Shown here in pieces: positions 41,425-49,808 of a DNA stretch of 64,000 nt. The stretch covers positions 1 to 64,000 of the forward strand of contig JACRDF010000013.1 of the NCBI GenBank assembly GCA_016212925.1. The letters run 5' to 3'. Made by a program: the position numbers and the translations under genes. Numbering within the stretch: the stretch's first letter is position 1; each line of letters opens with the position of its first letter. Under the pieces are notes generated by a model. That model saw nothing but the letters and a program-made list of their open reading frames with translations. It searched no databases and was not told where the DNA came from. Source of the stretch: Desulfomonile tiedjei (GTDB taxonomy: Bacteria; Desulfobacterota; Desulfomonilia; Desulfomonilales; Desulfomonilaceae).

Positions 41425-42828
41425 ATGCAGCAAAAAGAACCAGTGGACATCATAACAGATATTATGGCCTTGACGAGCTATGGCAACACAAAGAACATAA
41501 TGCTGATGGCCGTGGAAACGGGAGGCCCGTTTGATGAAGCTGCCTTCAAATTGGCCGTGAATAAAGGGGCCTCGATTTGTCGCAATTATAAGAGCGTCCT
41601 GCGTGAAATACACGAAGGGCGGGCGTTCTACCTTACCCGCGATTACAAACAGGACCTGGACATCCCTATTTTCTCGACCCCCCTTAGGGTTTCAACTGAT
41701 TCGCCTACAACCTTCGACGATGTTGTGTCACACCTGACCCCGGCCCTCGACAAGCAGTGGGACCATTGGAACGTGCCTCCCCTGGAAGTTCATATCCTGA
41801 ATATTGGTCACAACCATCGCGTTCTGACGTTCCTAGCGCATCATGTGGCCGGTGATGCGGCTATGGTGGTCAAGGTCGTCAGCGAGATTTTGGGGCAGTA
41901 CCATAACATGACCACTGGCGAGACCCCTTCCTGGGCCACACCTCGTTACGTGCTTTCAACGTCGAGGAAAAAAGCATCAAGCCCCAGGAAAGCGGGCTGG
42001 AAAGGCCTTTGGTCGCAGCTAAAGCGAGACTTGGCCTACCGCAAAAGAAAGCCCCAAAAACCCCAGGGGAACGGCAGGAAGGGCGATCCGAGAGAATGGC
42101 AGGTGCAAAGGCTTGTGTCTACGGAGGACACCGACCGAATTCTCAAGGGCCTTTCAACAAGCGGGCTTCACGTAGTGGACCATCTGGTGGCATGTGCCAA
42201 TATTTCCTTGGACAAATGGAACGCGGCGCGGCAGGTTGCACCGGGCTTTGCTTCGAGTGTCATGACTGTCAATATGCGGGAACGGTTTGGTGGAGCAGAG
42301 GAAAAAAACTACAGTTCCGCCATCTTCTTTAACTCTCCGCCTGAGCAGAGAAGCGATTATCCGGAATTTGTGCGCTCGGTGGCTCAAGCCCGCCTCAGAC
42401 AGCTCGGCAGGCAGGCCGATTTGAGCTTGCGGAAGTCCATAGCAAGGGGCGCCAAGTTCTTTTCGCTGTTTCCTCTCGGAATTCGGCGCACGGTAGCCCG
42501 CACCTTTATGGAATTTCAACGATATTCCGTCGCTGTTGGATTCCTGGGGGTTGTCTGGCCGGAATTCAAGGATGAAAAAATGGGCCCGGATTCCTGCTTG
42601 AAAAAACTCGGCGATGCAAACGTTTTCGACGTTTATGGCACAGGATACAAACTTGCGGGAAATGCGTACATAAATCTGTATGCCTTCATCTATTGCAGAC
42701 AACTACACCTGGTGCTTTCCTCAGCCGCCGACCTGTTAACTAAGGAAGAGTGCGACACGTTCGCAGATATTATTTTGGAATCCGTCTTTCATGCTGCGCG
42801 TCAGGAACACAAGGATTGCGAGAACTGA
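41425..42828 (+). CDS. stand-alone condensation-domain-like acyltransferase
   Basis: This 467-residue protein has the HHxxxD active-site motif of the CoA-dependent acyltransferase superfamily (NRPS condensation domains, PapA, wax ester synthases). His139-His140 and Asp144 are in FLAHHVAGDAAMVVKVVSEIL. A later NMRERFGG may correspond to the NxR-type motif of that fold. No carrier-protein or adenylation domain is attached. The substrate is unknown; an acyl transfer to an alcohol, amine or glycolipid is expected. The ATG at 41425 has GAGG close upstream; a GTG four codons earlier is possible. A polysaccharide export gene follows 416 bp later, so surface polymer or lipid modification is one option (inference). 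Confidence 0.7.
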   Translation: MQQKEPVDIITDIMALTSYGNTKNIMLMAVETGGPFDEAAFKLAVNKGASICRNYKSVLREIHEGRAFYLTRDYKQDLDIPIFSTPLRVSTDSPTTFDDVVSHLTPALDKQWDHWNVPPLEVHILNIGHNHRVLTFLAHHVAGDAAMVVKVVSEILGQYHNMTTGETPSWATPRYVLSTSRKKASSPRKAGWKGLWSQLKRDLAYRKRKPQKPQGNGRKGDPREWQVQRLVSTEDTDRILKGLSTSGLHVVDHLVACANISLDKWNAARQVAPGFASSVMTVNMRERFGGAEEKNYSSAIFFNSPPEQRSDYPEFVRSVAQARLRQLGRQADLSLRKSIARGAKFFSLFPLGIRRTVARTFMEFQRYSVAVGFLGVVWPEFKDEKMGPDSCLKKLGDANVFDVYGTGYKLAGNAYINLYAFIYCRQLHLVLSSAADLLTKEECDTFADIILESVFHAARQEHKDCEN

Positions 42829-42979
42829 TGTTCGGGTGCCGTTGAGACCACCCGCCTAATCTCACCGCATCATACCTATTTGTAAACATCCAGCCGCATA
42901 GCACAGGGCTTTGCCGTCGGCCCCCATAGGGGGCAGTGTGGTTGAATTCAGGTGCCCTCCCTTGATTCGGTAGAAGCTG

Positions 42980-43119
42980 CCGTCATTCCGGCGAAAGCCG
43001 GAATCCAGTCCCGCGATGAACGCGGGATGGTCCCCGGCGTTCGCCGGTGACGATCACCCTGCGGCGTGACTGATGGGACTCTCCTTAAGCCAGTCCCGCG
43101 TTTTGAGCGGGACAAAGAC
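42980..43119. repeat. REP-like mosaic (CGTCATTCCGGCGAAAGCC type)
   Basis: CCGTCATTCCGGCGAAAGCC plus GGAATCCAG, CCCGCGATGAACGCGGG, CCCCGGCGTTCGCCGGTGAC and GTCCCGCGTTTTGAGCGGGA are short hairpins in series. This type is common in many proteobacterial genomes; a relative is at 52257. No gene is seen in 42829-43244. Confidence 0.75.
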
Positions 43120-43166
43120 CAGTTGCCCCGGATAACTGAAAGATCACGGTCCGGCAAATTAATAGA

Positions 43167-43196
43167 TTTACATTTAGCCTATATTTATGGTAAGAT
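43167..43196 (+). promoter_or_regulatory. possible promoter of the polysaccharide export gene
   Basis: TTTACA (43167-43172), an 18-base spacer and TAAGAT (43191-43196) lie in AT-rich DNA about 50 bp before the start codon. Confidence 0.45.
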
Positions 43197-43244
43197 ATGC
43201 AAAGTTTTAGATCTCATCTTGGAAATAATTGAGATAACTACTTG

Positions 43245-44327
43245 ATGTCGTTCAAATATATTACAAAACGGATGACCCTGGCCGCAACGGCCTGCCTCTG
43301 CGCCCTCCTGCTCGTCCCAGGCTGTATCGGACTGATACCGTCTCCTTTCAATCCATCGCCCGGGCCGCAGAAGAGTCCTCAGCTCAACGACCTGGCAGAG
43401 GCGTTTGATATCGTTTGCCGGAACTACCGCCTGGGACCCGGTGACGAACTCACCCTTCTGTTTCTGACTGAATGGAACATACCTACCGGCACCTACAAGC
43501 TCGACACTTTGGACAAGATCTCGATCAAGTTCATCCTTGACCCTCAGTTGAATGAAGATGTGACCATTCGTCCGGACGGCATGATAACCCTTCAGGCTAT
43601 CGGTGAAATCCAGGCAGCAGGTCTCACTCCGCAAGAGCTGGCCAAGAGGATAGAGCAGCGGTTCGTGGAGGCCAAGATCTTTAGCAAAGACGAATCGCGC
43701 GGAGACTTGAAAAACTATAGGCTCGTAACGGTCCACGTGCTCAATTTCTATGAAAAGATCAACAAGCTGGTTGGCGGTCTGACCACTCTAACGGGCGGCA
43801 GCCAAACCTCTTTCATAGTGAAGCCTGACGGCACCATTGATTTGCCTCTTTTGAAAGAAAGGATACTCTGCGCAGGACACACTGTCCCGGATGTGGAGAG
43901 AACCGTCAACAGGCTTTACAGGAACGGCACCCTTGAGCATGTAGTGGCATCCATGAAGCTCTCGGCAGCCAGATCCCGAAAGTTTTACGTTTTGGGTGAA
44001 GTTGGATCTCAGGGGGCATTCGACATTACTCAGCCCATCACGATTCTTCACGCGCTGGCCATGGCCGGGGGCCCCAGGCCAGATACTGCCGATCTGACAA
44101 GCGTAATTCTCGTTTCCAAGGACATCCACGGCAAGCCTATTGGGCGCCGGGTGGACCTGAAAAGAATTCTTGATGTGGGTGACATGGGCCAGGCGATTTT
44201 GGTCAAGCCTTATGACGTGATTTTCGTTCCCAAGACGTACATCCGCGACCTGCGAATCTTCATGGATCAGTACCTTTCGGTTGTAAGAGACTTCGTCTCC
44301 CTGGGCGACACGTTGAGGCCGCGGTAA
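43245..44327 (+). CDS. polysaccharide export lipoprotein (Wza/OPX type)
   Basis: This 360-residue outer-membrane lipoprotein has a signal peptide with lipobox LVPGC (Cys near residue 27). The Poly_export domain includes YRLGPGDELTL, DVTIRPDGMITLQAIGEIQAAGLTPQELAKRI. One or two SLBB-type beta-grasp domains follow (FYVLGEVGSQGAFDITQPITILHALAMAGG). OPX proteins form the periplasmic and outer-membrane channel for capsule or exopolysaccharide. No polymerase, flippase or chain-length gene adjoins, unusual for a capsule locus. A TTG one codon upstream of the ATG at 43245 is possible. A TTTACA-TAAGAT promoter precedes it. Confidence 0.9.
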   Translation: MSFKYITKRMTLAATACLCALLLVPGCIGLIPSPFNPSPGPQKSPQLNDLAEAFDIVCRNYRLGPGDELTLLFLTEWNIPTGTYKLDTLDKISIKFILDPQLNEDVTIRPDGMITLQAIGEIQAAGLTPQELAKRIEQRFVEAKIFSKDESRGDLKNYRLVTVHVLNFYEKINKLVGGLTTLTGGSQTSFIVKPDGTIDLPLLKERILCAGHTVPDVERTVNRLYRNGTLEHVVASMKLSAARSRKFYVLGEVGSQGAFDITQPITILHALAMAGGPRPDTADLTSVILVSKDIHGKPIGRRVDLKRILDVGDMGQAILVKPYDVIFVPKTYIRDLRIFMDQYLSVVRDFVSLGDTLRPR

Positions 44328-44487
44328 TGCCAATTTCGCGGTCAATCATGTAACATTGATGAAGGCCGGCAGGGACGCGGGATGCCCGCAATGCTCACTT
44401 GTATGAAGGCGAATTGGTAAAACATCCTTCTCCTTAATTCCCCGACAAAGCAGGAATTCCTCCATTTTCCGGAAAGGGTGGCTCTTC

Positions 44488-45120
44488 ATGTCAGAAGCCG
44501 ATGAGGAGAAAGAACCGATCCGGGTCGTGGCCATCTATGGGAGTCCACGGCGCAGGGGAAACACCTCCTTGCTCCTGGAACAAGCTGTCCGAGGAGCAAG
44601 AGACGCCGGCGCAATAGTAGAAGAGGTGGTTCTTCGCGACCTGAAGATTTCGCCTTGCTTGGAAATCTATGGCTGCAAGGAATCCGGCCGCTGCGTAATA
44701 AGAGACGACTTTCAGAAGGTTTACGACCAACTCCTGGCCTGTCACGGACTCATTTTGGCGTCACCGATTTTCTTCTATACCGTGAGCGCACAGACCAAGA
44801 TCTTGATGGATCGATGCCAGTCTTTGTGGGTCAAAAAATATTGGATTGAAAAGCGATTGTCGGAAAAATCCGCACCAAAGCGCAAGGGGATGTTTATTTC
44901 CGTGGGCGCCACTAAGGGAAGCAGGCTCTTCGAAGGGGCGCTCCTCACGGTGAAATACTTTCTTGATCCTTTGGACATGGAACTCTGGCAGGCACTCTTG
45001 TACAGAGGGCTGGATTTTGAAGGCGATGTCCTGCAGCACCCGGAGTACCTGGAGCAAGCTCGTCAGACAGGCCGTAACCTGTGCGAGGAAATCAGGAAAG
45101 GCCTTCAGCCGGACCACTAG
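44488..45120 (+). CDS. NADPH-dependent FMN reductase-like flavoprotein with Cys motif
   Basis: This 210-residue flavodoxin-fold protein has the FMN phosphate loop IYGSPRRRGNTSLLLEQA (residues 17-34) and, later, LASPIFFYTVSAQTKILMDR. Between them Cys57, Cys63 and Cys69 (SPCLEIYGCKESGRCVIRDDF) form the compact Cys motif seen in the Isf (iron-sulfur flavoprotein)/WrbA-related group. Whether a 4Fe-4S cluster is bound is uncertain, because Isf proteins usually have four cysteines here. A redox or detoxification role in an anaerobe is likely. It converges with the FG-GAP gene with only 16 bp between stops. Confidence 0.85.
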   Translation: MSEADEEKEPIRVVAIYGSPRRRGNTSLLLEQAVRGARDAGAIVEEVVLRDLKISPCLEIYGCKESGRCVIRDDFQKVYDQLLACHGLILASPIFFYTVSAQTKILMDRCQSLWVKKYWIEKRLSEKSAPKRKGMFISVGATKGSRLFEGALLTVKYFLDPLDMELWQALLYRGLDFEGDVLQHPEYLEQARQTGRNLCEEIRKGLQPDH

Positions 45121-45136
45121 GGGGCGGCCTCCGCTG

Positions 45137-46495
45137 TCAATCGGTGCCGGATGATGTGGATCTCCTTCCCTCTCGGACAAGGGATTGCAGGTCGTAGGCT
45201 CGGATTTGGCTTCTGGAACTCAAGAACGCAAGCCAATCCGTCTTCATGCGTTCCAACGTTATCAGCCTCTCGCCAGGAAGACCCGGCAGAGTGTCAACGG
45301 CAAAATCCGTGATCATTCCCTGAATCTTGGGGGTGGTCCATTTGTCCTCTACTGCGTCGCCATTCCAGACCAGCCCCACTACTTGCCCTTCTTCGAGCAT
45401 CTTTGTCCTGCCTAGAAGCCTCATGGTTTTCGAGTGGTGGTTGATTGCAAGAATTTGATACACTGAACTTCCGGTCGGAGCAAACGCCATTATACGGGGC
45501 CGCAAGAAAACTAGGTCCTCTTCCTGCAAGGCCTCATCCACATCGCGCTTGCTCTCGGGACCACCCCACCTCAGAATTAGGTCCGACCCTCCGTAGTACT
45601 CCTTAGATAGATAGCGCCTCTTTCCGGAATGGTCATAAATGCGAAGGTGATCACTCTTGTCGTACACAGCTATGAGGGGTGTTCGGTTGCCCTCAAAATC
45701 GCCTACCGCAAAACCGAAGATCGGTATCTTCAGCGGAACCCCGAATCGTCCTTGGACCTCCAGGGCGTCCCCTTTGTCCGTCAACTGATAAATCGGGCCG
45801 TCGTACATTCGCCTGGGCCCTTTCTGTTGGCCGAGAAGGATTGGTCCTTTGGTGGGATAGTTGATTACTCGCAAGAAATAACCGAAGTCTTGCGTAACCG
45901 GGACCAAAGCTCCGTTTCGGTACTCCAAAACGAACGACGCCACGGATCCCCGGTTTTGGGCGCTCACGTAGATCCTGGCCGGACCTTGCTTGCGGATTTT
46001 CGCAACATCAACGGTTTTCAGCTCCATACTGCCTGCGGAATACTCGGTAACCAGTTTCAGCTTGTCGTCTTCCAGACGATACAAGTAGACTCTGGATGGA
46101 TCGATGACCACTATTTCGTTTTTTCCGTCACCGTCAACATCGCCGATTGCCATCCCGATACCGAGTATCTTCAATTCTCCGCTTTTCCAGGTTGTTTGAG
46201 GTTCGCCGCGTTTCTTTTTGGAATCTGGTTGCTCGGTCCTCTGTGCAAGAATTACTCGGGCCTGACTTACTTCTCGTTCGGCCGAAAACGCTGGGTCTGA
46301 AGACCGCCGGCCAGCCGGCGATTCACCATTGTTTGTCACTTTTGCAGCGAGGAACCGGCTCACGGAACCTACTGCGCCGTCGCGGACAGCAGTCGCACGA
46401 TCTTCCGCGAGACCTCGACTCACAATGATGGGGCCTGACAAAAGCAGGCAACTCATCGCGCACGTTATGACGCAGATCTTTCTCAAACGATTCAT
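45137..46495 (-). CDS. secreted FG-GAP/VCBS-repeat protein
   Basis: This 452-residue protein has a signal peptide (MNRLRKICVITCAMSCLLLSG) and a roughly 90-residue low-complexity linker. A beta-propeller-like region of repeats (about 115-440) follows; the best unit is AIGDVDGDGKNEIVVID, a Ca2+-binding FG-GAP/VCBS loop, and a second is FAVGDFEGNRTPLIAVYDKSD. Bacterial proteins of this kind are periplasmic or surface exposed, and binding partners are unknown. The start at 46495 follows AAGGA ten bases upstream; the longer frame to 46582 would hide the signal peptide. The gap 46496-46810 upstream holds only a GCCGCACGGCCATGCG-type hairpin near 46670. Confidence 0.78.
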   Translation of the reverse strand: MNRLRKICVITCAMSCLLLSGPIIVSRGLAEDRATAVRDGAVGSVSRFLAAKVTNNGESPAGRRSSDPAFSAEREVSQARVILAQRTEQPDSKKKRGEPQTTWKSGELKILGIGMAIGDVDGDGKNEIVVIDPSRVYLYRLEDDKLKLVTEYSAGSMELKTVDVAKIRKQGPARIYVSAQNRGSVASFVLEYRNGALVPVTQDFGYFLRVINYPTKGPILLGQQKGPRRMYDGPIYQLTDKGDALEVQGRFGVPLKIPIFGFAVGDFEGNRTPLIAVYDKSDHLRIYDHSGKRRYLSKEYYGGSDLILRWGGPESKRDVDEALQEEDLVFLRPRIMAFAPTGSSVYQILAINHHSKTMRLLGRTKMLEEGQVVGLVWNGDAVEDKWTTPKIQGMITDFAVDTLPGLPGERLITLERMKTDWLAFLSSRSQIRAYDLQSLVREGRRSTSSGTD

Positions 46496-46810
46496 CCCAA
46501 ATTCCTTACCAAAAGGATACGAATACGAGGATTTCCGGACCCCATCTTTTGGATCTCGTGCCACCTTTGTGATGTATGACACAAGACGCCGCGAAATCCA
46601 AGGGGGATTCCGGAGTTGGGCCTTCCGGCACGGTCTGCCGTTTCACCGCGCAAGAGGCTGCACCGGCAGGGCCGCACGGCCATGCGCCCCTACAAAACTC
46701 GGTGCATAAGGATCGACAAAGGAACGGTGGTATTGGTGAGAAAGGAACCGGTCGGAAGGGGTGACTCGCGCGAGCCGGCTCTCCACGCACTGTTGATGGT
46801 AAACAGCCGG

Positions 46811-47743
46811 TCATTGACCGAAGCAGGCGTATCTCTCTCCGGTATCACAACAGATGGTTAGGACAACCTTATCCGGACTCAGTCGTTCAGCCCGGCGAAG
46901 AGCTTCATGGACGGCAGCCCCTGAAGAAAGTCCCGCGTAGACTCCGGCCTGTTCCGCCATTATCTTGACGGTCGCGGCGGCTTCTTCGTAGCTCACGGCA
47001 GCCACCTCGTCAATAATATCCGTGTTCAGATTCCGGGGGATGAACCCGGCGCCTATGCCCGAGATCCTGTGGGGTCCAGGGTTTCCTCCCGACAGGATGG
47101 AGGATTCCGCCGGCTCCACTGCAACCAATTTGACGGCGGGGTTCGCCTTTTTCAAGGTCTCTCCCACTCCGGTAAATGTCCCTCCCGTTCCAACACCGGC
47201 GACGAACACGTCCGGGACTCTCCCGAGGTCATTCAAGATCTCCACAGCGGTGGTGCGTCGGTGAGCCTCGGGATTGAGCGGATTCTCAAACTGGTTGATC
47301 ATGACGGTGCGCCTCTTCGAATCAAGGATCTCCGTAGCGCGAGAAATGGATCCTTTCATACCGTTCGAAGGAGTAGTAAGGACTATCCGGGCCCCATAAG
47401 CGGCAAGAAGATTTCTGCGCTCAACCGGAACGGTCTCCGGCATGACCAATACCAAGGAATAGCCTTTTGCTGCAGCGATCATGGCCAGGCTGATGGCGGT
47501 GTTCCCTGCCGAGGCCTCCACCAGACAGTCTCCGGGCTTGATGATTCTCTTGGCCTCCATGTCCTCCACGATGGCCAAGCACATTCGGTCCTTGCAAGAA
47601 CCGCCTGGATTCATGAACTCCAGTTTGCACCAAACCTGTGCGCCTCCGTCCGTTGCCGGTAATCTCAGTCGAACGAGCGGAGTTCCCCCTATGCACGAAA
47701 GTAACCCTTCCTTGCGGCTCATAAAAGGTTTCCGATATGCCAT
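46811..47743 (-). CDS. cysteine synthase-family PLP enzyme
   Basis: This 310-residue enzyme of the cysteine synthase/cystathionine beta-synthase family joins O-acetyl- or O-phosphoserine with sulfide. The PLP lysine is Lys51 in NPGGSCKDR. The substrate loop reads ASAGNTAISL where most CysK have TSGNTG. The phosphate-binding GVGTGGTFTGVGE and the late GLSSGAAVHEAL are present. Its ATG overlaps the stop of the upstream Rrf2 gene by one base (TGATG), so both are translated from one message, and the regulator probably controls it (CymR/IscR-type logic). The frame extends into the Rrf2 gene, but the shorter start fits the family. Confidence 0.88.
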   Translation of the reverse strand: MAYRKPFMSRKEGLLSCIGGTPLVRLRLPATDGGAQVWCKLEFMNPGGSCKDRMCLAIVEDMEAKRIIKPGDCLVEASAGNTAISLAMIAAAKGYSLVLVMPETVPVERRNLLAAYGARIVLTTPSNGMKGSISRATEILDSKRRTVMINQFENPLNPEAHRRTTAVEILNDLGRVPDVFVAGVGTGGTFTGVGETLKKANPAVKLVAVEPAESSILSGGNPGPHRISGIGAGFIPRNLNTDIIDEVAAVSYEEAAATVKIMAEQAGVYAGLSSGAAVHEALRRAERLSPDKVVLTICCDTGERYACFGQ

Positions 47744-48210
47744 CAGATGAAATACATGTACTTGTGGTCCAGGTCCCTTGAAACACCCTTTTTGCGGGCC
47801 AGAGCGCAAAGGTCGGCAATCGAGACGGATTTGTAGTAATCCACGAGAAGTCTTTGCGTCTCTTTCCAGACGTGCCTTGTGATGCACCCGGGTAAAATCT
47901 CGCAGGTTTTGCCACGACAATTGTTTTCCGACAGGCACTTGACAGGAATAATAGGCCCCTGAGCCGCTCCGATAATATCTCCGATGCTTATTTCGGCCGG
48001 GTCCCTGGACAACATGTATCCACCACGCGGTCCTCTCCTGCTCTTGAGGAGGCCCGCCTTGAGGAGCTTGTTGAATATCTGCTCTAAGTATCTTTGGGAG
48101 ATTTTTTGTCGTCTGGAAATGTCTTTGATCTGGGTTGGTTGCCCTCCCCCGTGGTAGGCGACATCGAAAAGCGCCCTGACTCCATATCTGCTTGTGGTAG
48201 TAATACGCAT
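47743..48210 (-). CDS. Rrf2/IscR-family transcriptional regulator
   Basis: This 155-residue winged-helix repressor starts MRITTTSRYGVRALFDVA with the recognition region ISQRYLEQIFNKLLKAGLLKSRRGPRGGY. Cys92, Cys98, Cys103 and Cys109 (PVKCLSENNCRGKTCEILPGC) closely match the three 2Fe-2S cysteines of IscR (92, 98, 104), with one extra, so FeS or thiol sensing is plausible. It heads a two-gene operon with a cysteine synthase, as in CymR/IscR-controlled sulfur assimilation. A consensus promoter (48276-48304) precedes it. Confidence 0.9.
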   Translation of the reverse strand: MRITTTSRYGVRALFDVAYHGGGQPTQIKDISRRQKISQRYLEQIFNKLLKAGLLKSRRGPRGGYMLSRDPAEISIGDIIGAAQGPIIPVKCLSENNCRGKTCEILPGCITRHVWKETQRLLVDYYKSVSIADLCALARKKGVSRDLDHKYMYFI

Positions 48211-48275
48211 CTCGTTTCCTCGTAAACGGCGATTCTATAAAAAGACGTTTCGGGTGTGAAGAATATCTGAGTTAT

Positions 48276-48304
48276 TTTATATTTAACTTTACTATCAATG
48301 TCAA
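48276..48304 (-). promoter_or_regulatory. consensus sigma70 promoter of the Rrf2-cysteine synthase operon
   Basis: On the minus strand TTGACA (48299-48304), a 17-base AT-rich spacer and TATAAA (48276-48281) are followed by the Rrf2 gene 66 bases downstream. It is one of the best promoter matches in the window. AT-rich ATAACTCAGATATT downstream might hold an operator, not verified. Confidence 0.7.
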
Positions 48305-48840
48305 GAAAATTGCCGGTCCGTCTCATGGACAGCGCCCTGGGACTGTCAAGCCGTTCCGGCTTATGCCAATGCCCCTGCGAACAAGCGGCTTCGCCGTATC
48401 CGGCGGCACAATTCCCCCACTGCCGACGGCAAGCTTGACCTGTGCTCGGAGGCATTCAGCGGGTCTCAGTTAGCCGTTTACACATTGCCGCGGGGAACTC
48501 GGATTGGAATTCGATGCCGGGTTTGCCGGTTCCAGGACCGGATTTCAGGCATGGGCCACTTGACAAGAGGCGCTCCGTAGTTAACAATATTTTAAAGGCT
48601 TTTGCGGGACTATTCCCGAGAGTTATACTGGAACAACGGCACACGACATTATAATTGCTCGTTTGGCGTGATTCTTTCTTAAAGAAACGAATGCACTAAC
48701 GTTTCATTTCCGATTTGCCCGTCGAGCTGAATGGAGCGCGGCACGGGCAAGCCGTGTGCTTTTGGGTTACTTTGAAAGAATTGACACAGCAGGCTGGACA
48801 TGATACAGGTGAATACTTCACAAAGGCCTGAGAGGTGTTA
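48305..48840. other. gene-poor stretch between divergent units
   Basis: No convincing gene is seen in 48305-48840. TTGACA at 48560-48565 with AACAAT after 17 bases (48583-48588) is a weak candidate promoter for the downstream small ribosomal protein. A GAGAGGTG site lies at the end of the stretch. Confidence 0.4.
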
Positions 48841-48930
48841 ATGGGGAGCATAATAAAGAAACGACGGAAAAAAATGCGAAAGCATAAGCACAAGAAACTT
48901 CGCGCGAAGCAGCGCCACAAGAACAAGTAG
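48841..48930 (+). CDS. mS38/AURKAIP1 (COX24)-like small ribosomal protein
   Basis: This 29-residue highly basic peptide reads MGSIIKKRRKKMRKHKHKKL with tail RAKQRHKNK. It matches the short bacterial proteins of the AURKAIP1/COX24 domain family (related to mitochondrial mS38 and mycobacterial bS22), which bind near the decoding centre of the small subunit. Length and the G-x-I-K-K-R-R-K start fit. A GAGGTG ribosome site lies upstream. It is below the size normally called as a gene and easily missed. The HELTH protein gene begins 10 bases downstream. Confidence 0.85.
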   Translation: MGSIIKKRRKKMRKHKHKKLRAKQRHKNK

Positions 48931-48940
48931 ACGGTGTTCC

Positions 48941-49459
48941 ATGGTATTCGCTGGAACTTTTACAAGTTCCGATCGCTCCACTATCAGTAAAGCGGCTACT
49001 TTGGCCGAGAAACTGACGCAACAATACTTTGGTGTTTCCCAGCGTGAGTGGGAGCGAAGTCCATACGGCATTTTCACCTGTAAGGAAGGCGGCGCACGAT
49101 TCTACGAGCCGGACGTTTTCGCACATGTCATCCGATACCGGCCCAGAACTGAGGTCGGTGGCGATCAGCAGCGATACCGGCACGGCATTGTGTTGCAGGA
49201 CCCCAATATCCTGCTGGCCCTATTGCGCTCCGGCAGCCATGATCTGTGGACATTGGGGCTATTTATCCTGACTCACGAATTGACTCACATCGTTCGATTC
49301 ACAAAATACAACGTGGATTTTTTTGCAGGCGCGGATTCTCGTGACAAAGAGGAGAAATTCGTGCACAGCGTGACCAAAGAAATCCTTGCAGGCGTGGCTA
49401 ACACAGATCATGTGCTCAGCCTGTACGAAAAGCAGGCTGAGTTGTTACACAACGCTTAG
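48941..49459 (+). CDS. HExxH metallopeptidase-like hypothetical protein
   Basis: This 172-residue protein contains THELTHIVRF (residues 108-117), a zincin-type HExxH motif, with a downstream acidic residue region (ADSRDKEEKFVHSVTKEIL) that could supply a third ligand. There is no signal peptide or membrane segment, so it would act in the cytosol. No named family is recognised. It lies between the mS38-like gene and an FmdB-type zinc-ribbon gene, in line and with short gaps (10 and 31 bp), so a link to translation or protein quality control is possible but unproven. Confidence 0.65.
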   Translation: MVFAGTFTSSDRSTISKAATLAEKLTQQYFGVSQREWERSPYGIFTCKEGGARFYEPDVFAHVIRYRPRTEVGGDQQRYRHGIVLQDPNILLALLRSGSHDLWTLGLFILTHELTHIVRFTKYNVDFFAGADSRDKEEKFVHSVTKEILAGVANTDHVLSLYEKQAELLHNA

Positions 49460-49490
49460 GTTCAACCAGACAGGCTGGAGGTTTTTACAA

Positions 49491-49778
49491 ATGCCGATTT
49501 ACGAGTACCAGTGCCAGAAATGCGGTCGAGAATTCGAGGAATGGCAAAAGTTTTCCGACGCTCCGGTTGAGAAATGCCATAAATGCGGCGGCCAGACGCA
49601 TCGTCTGATCTCCCAGTCCTCGTTCCATCTCAAAGGCACCGGCTGGTACGTAACCGATTACGGCCGAAAAGATACTGCTTCGGGCAAAAAGCCCGCCAAG
49701 AGTAAAACCGACACGACGACTTGTGCAGAGAGCAAGACAACCGACTCCGGCTCGTCCACCACGTCCACCGACTCGTGA
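49491..49778 (+). CDS. FmdB-family zinc ribbon protein
   Basis: This 95-residue protein starts MPIYEYQCQKCG with the zinc ribbon Cys8-x2-Cys11...Cys29-x2-Cys32, typical of FmdB-like regulators, followed by LISQSSFHLKGTGWYVTDYG and a Lys/Thr/Ser-rich tail. The family is small and widespread; links to amide metabolism are historic and not general. GGAGG lies about ten bases before the start. It lies just upstream of the methylmalonyl-CoA epimerase gene (30 bp). Confidence 0.9.
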   Translation: MPIYEYQCQKCGREFEEWQKFSDAPVEKCHKCGGQTHRLISQSSFHLKGTGWYVTDYGRKDTASGKKPAKSKTDTTTCAESKTTDSGSSTTSTDS

Positions 49779-49808
49779 GATCCTGCCTCGGCGAAGGAGC
49801 AGCCTCAG

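Noticed and set aside
47744-47938. Longer N-terminus of the cysteine synthase
   Set aside because: It would overlap the Rrf2 gene by 195 bp and has no counterpart in the family; the TGATG start is better.
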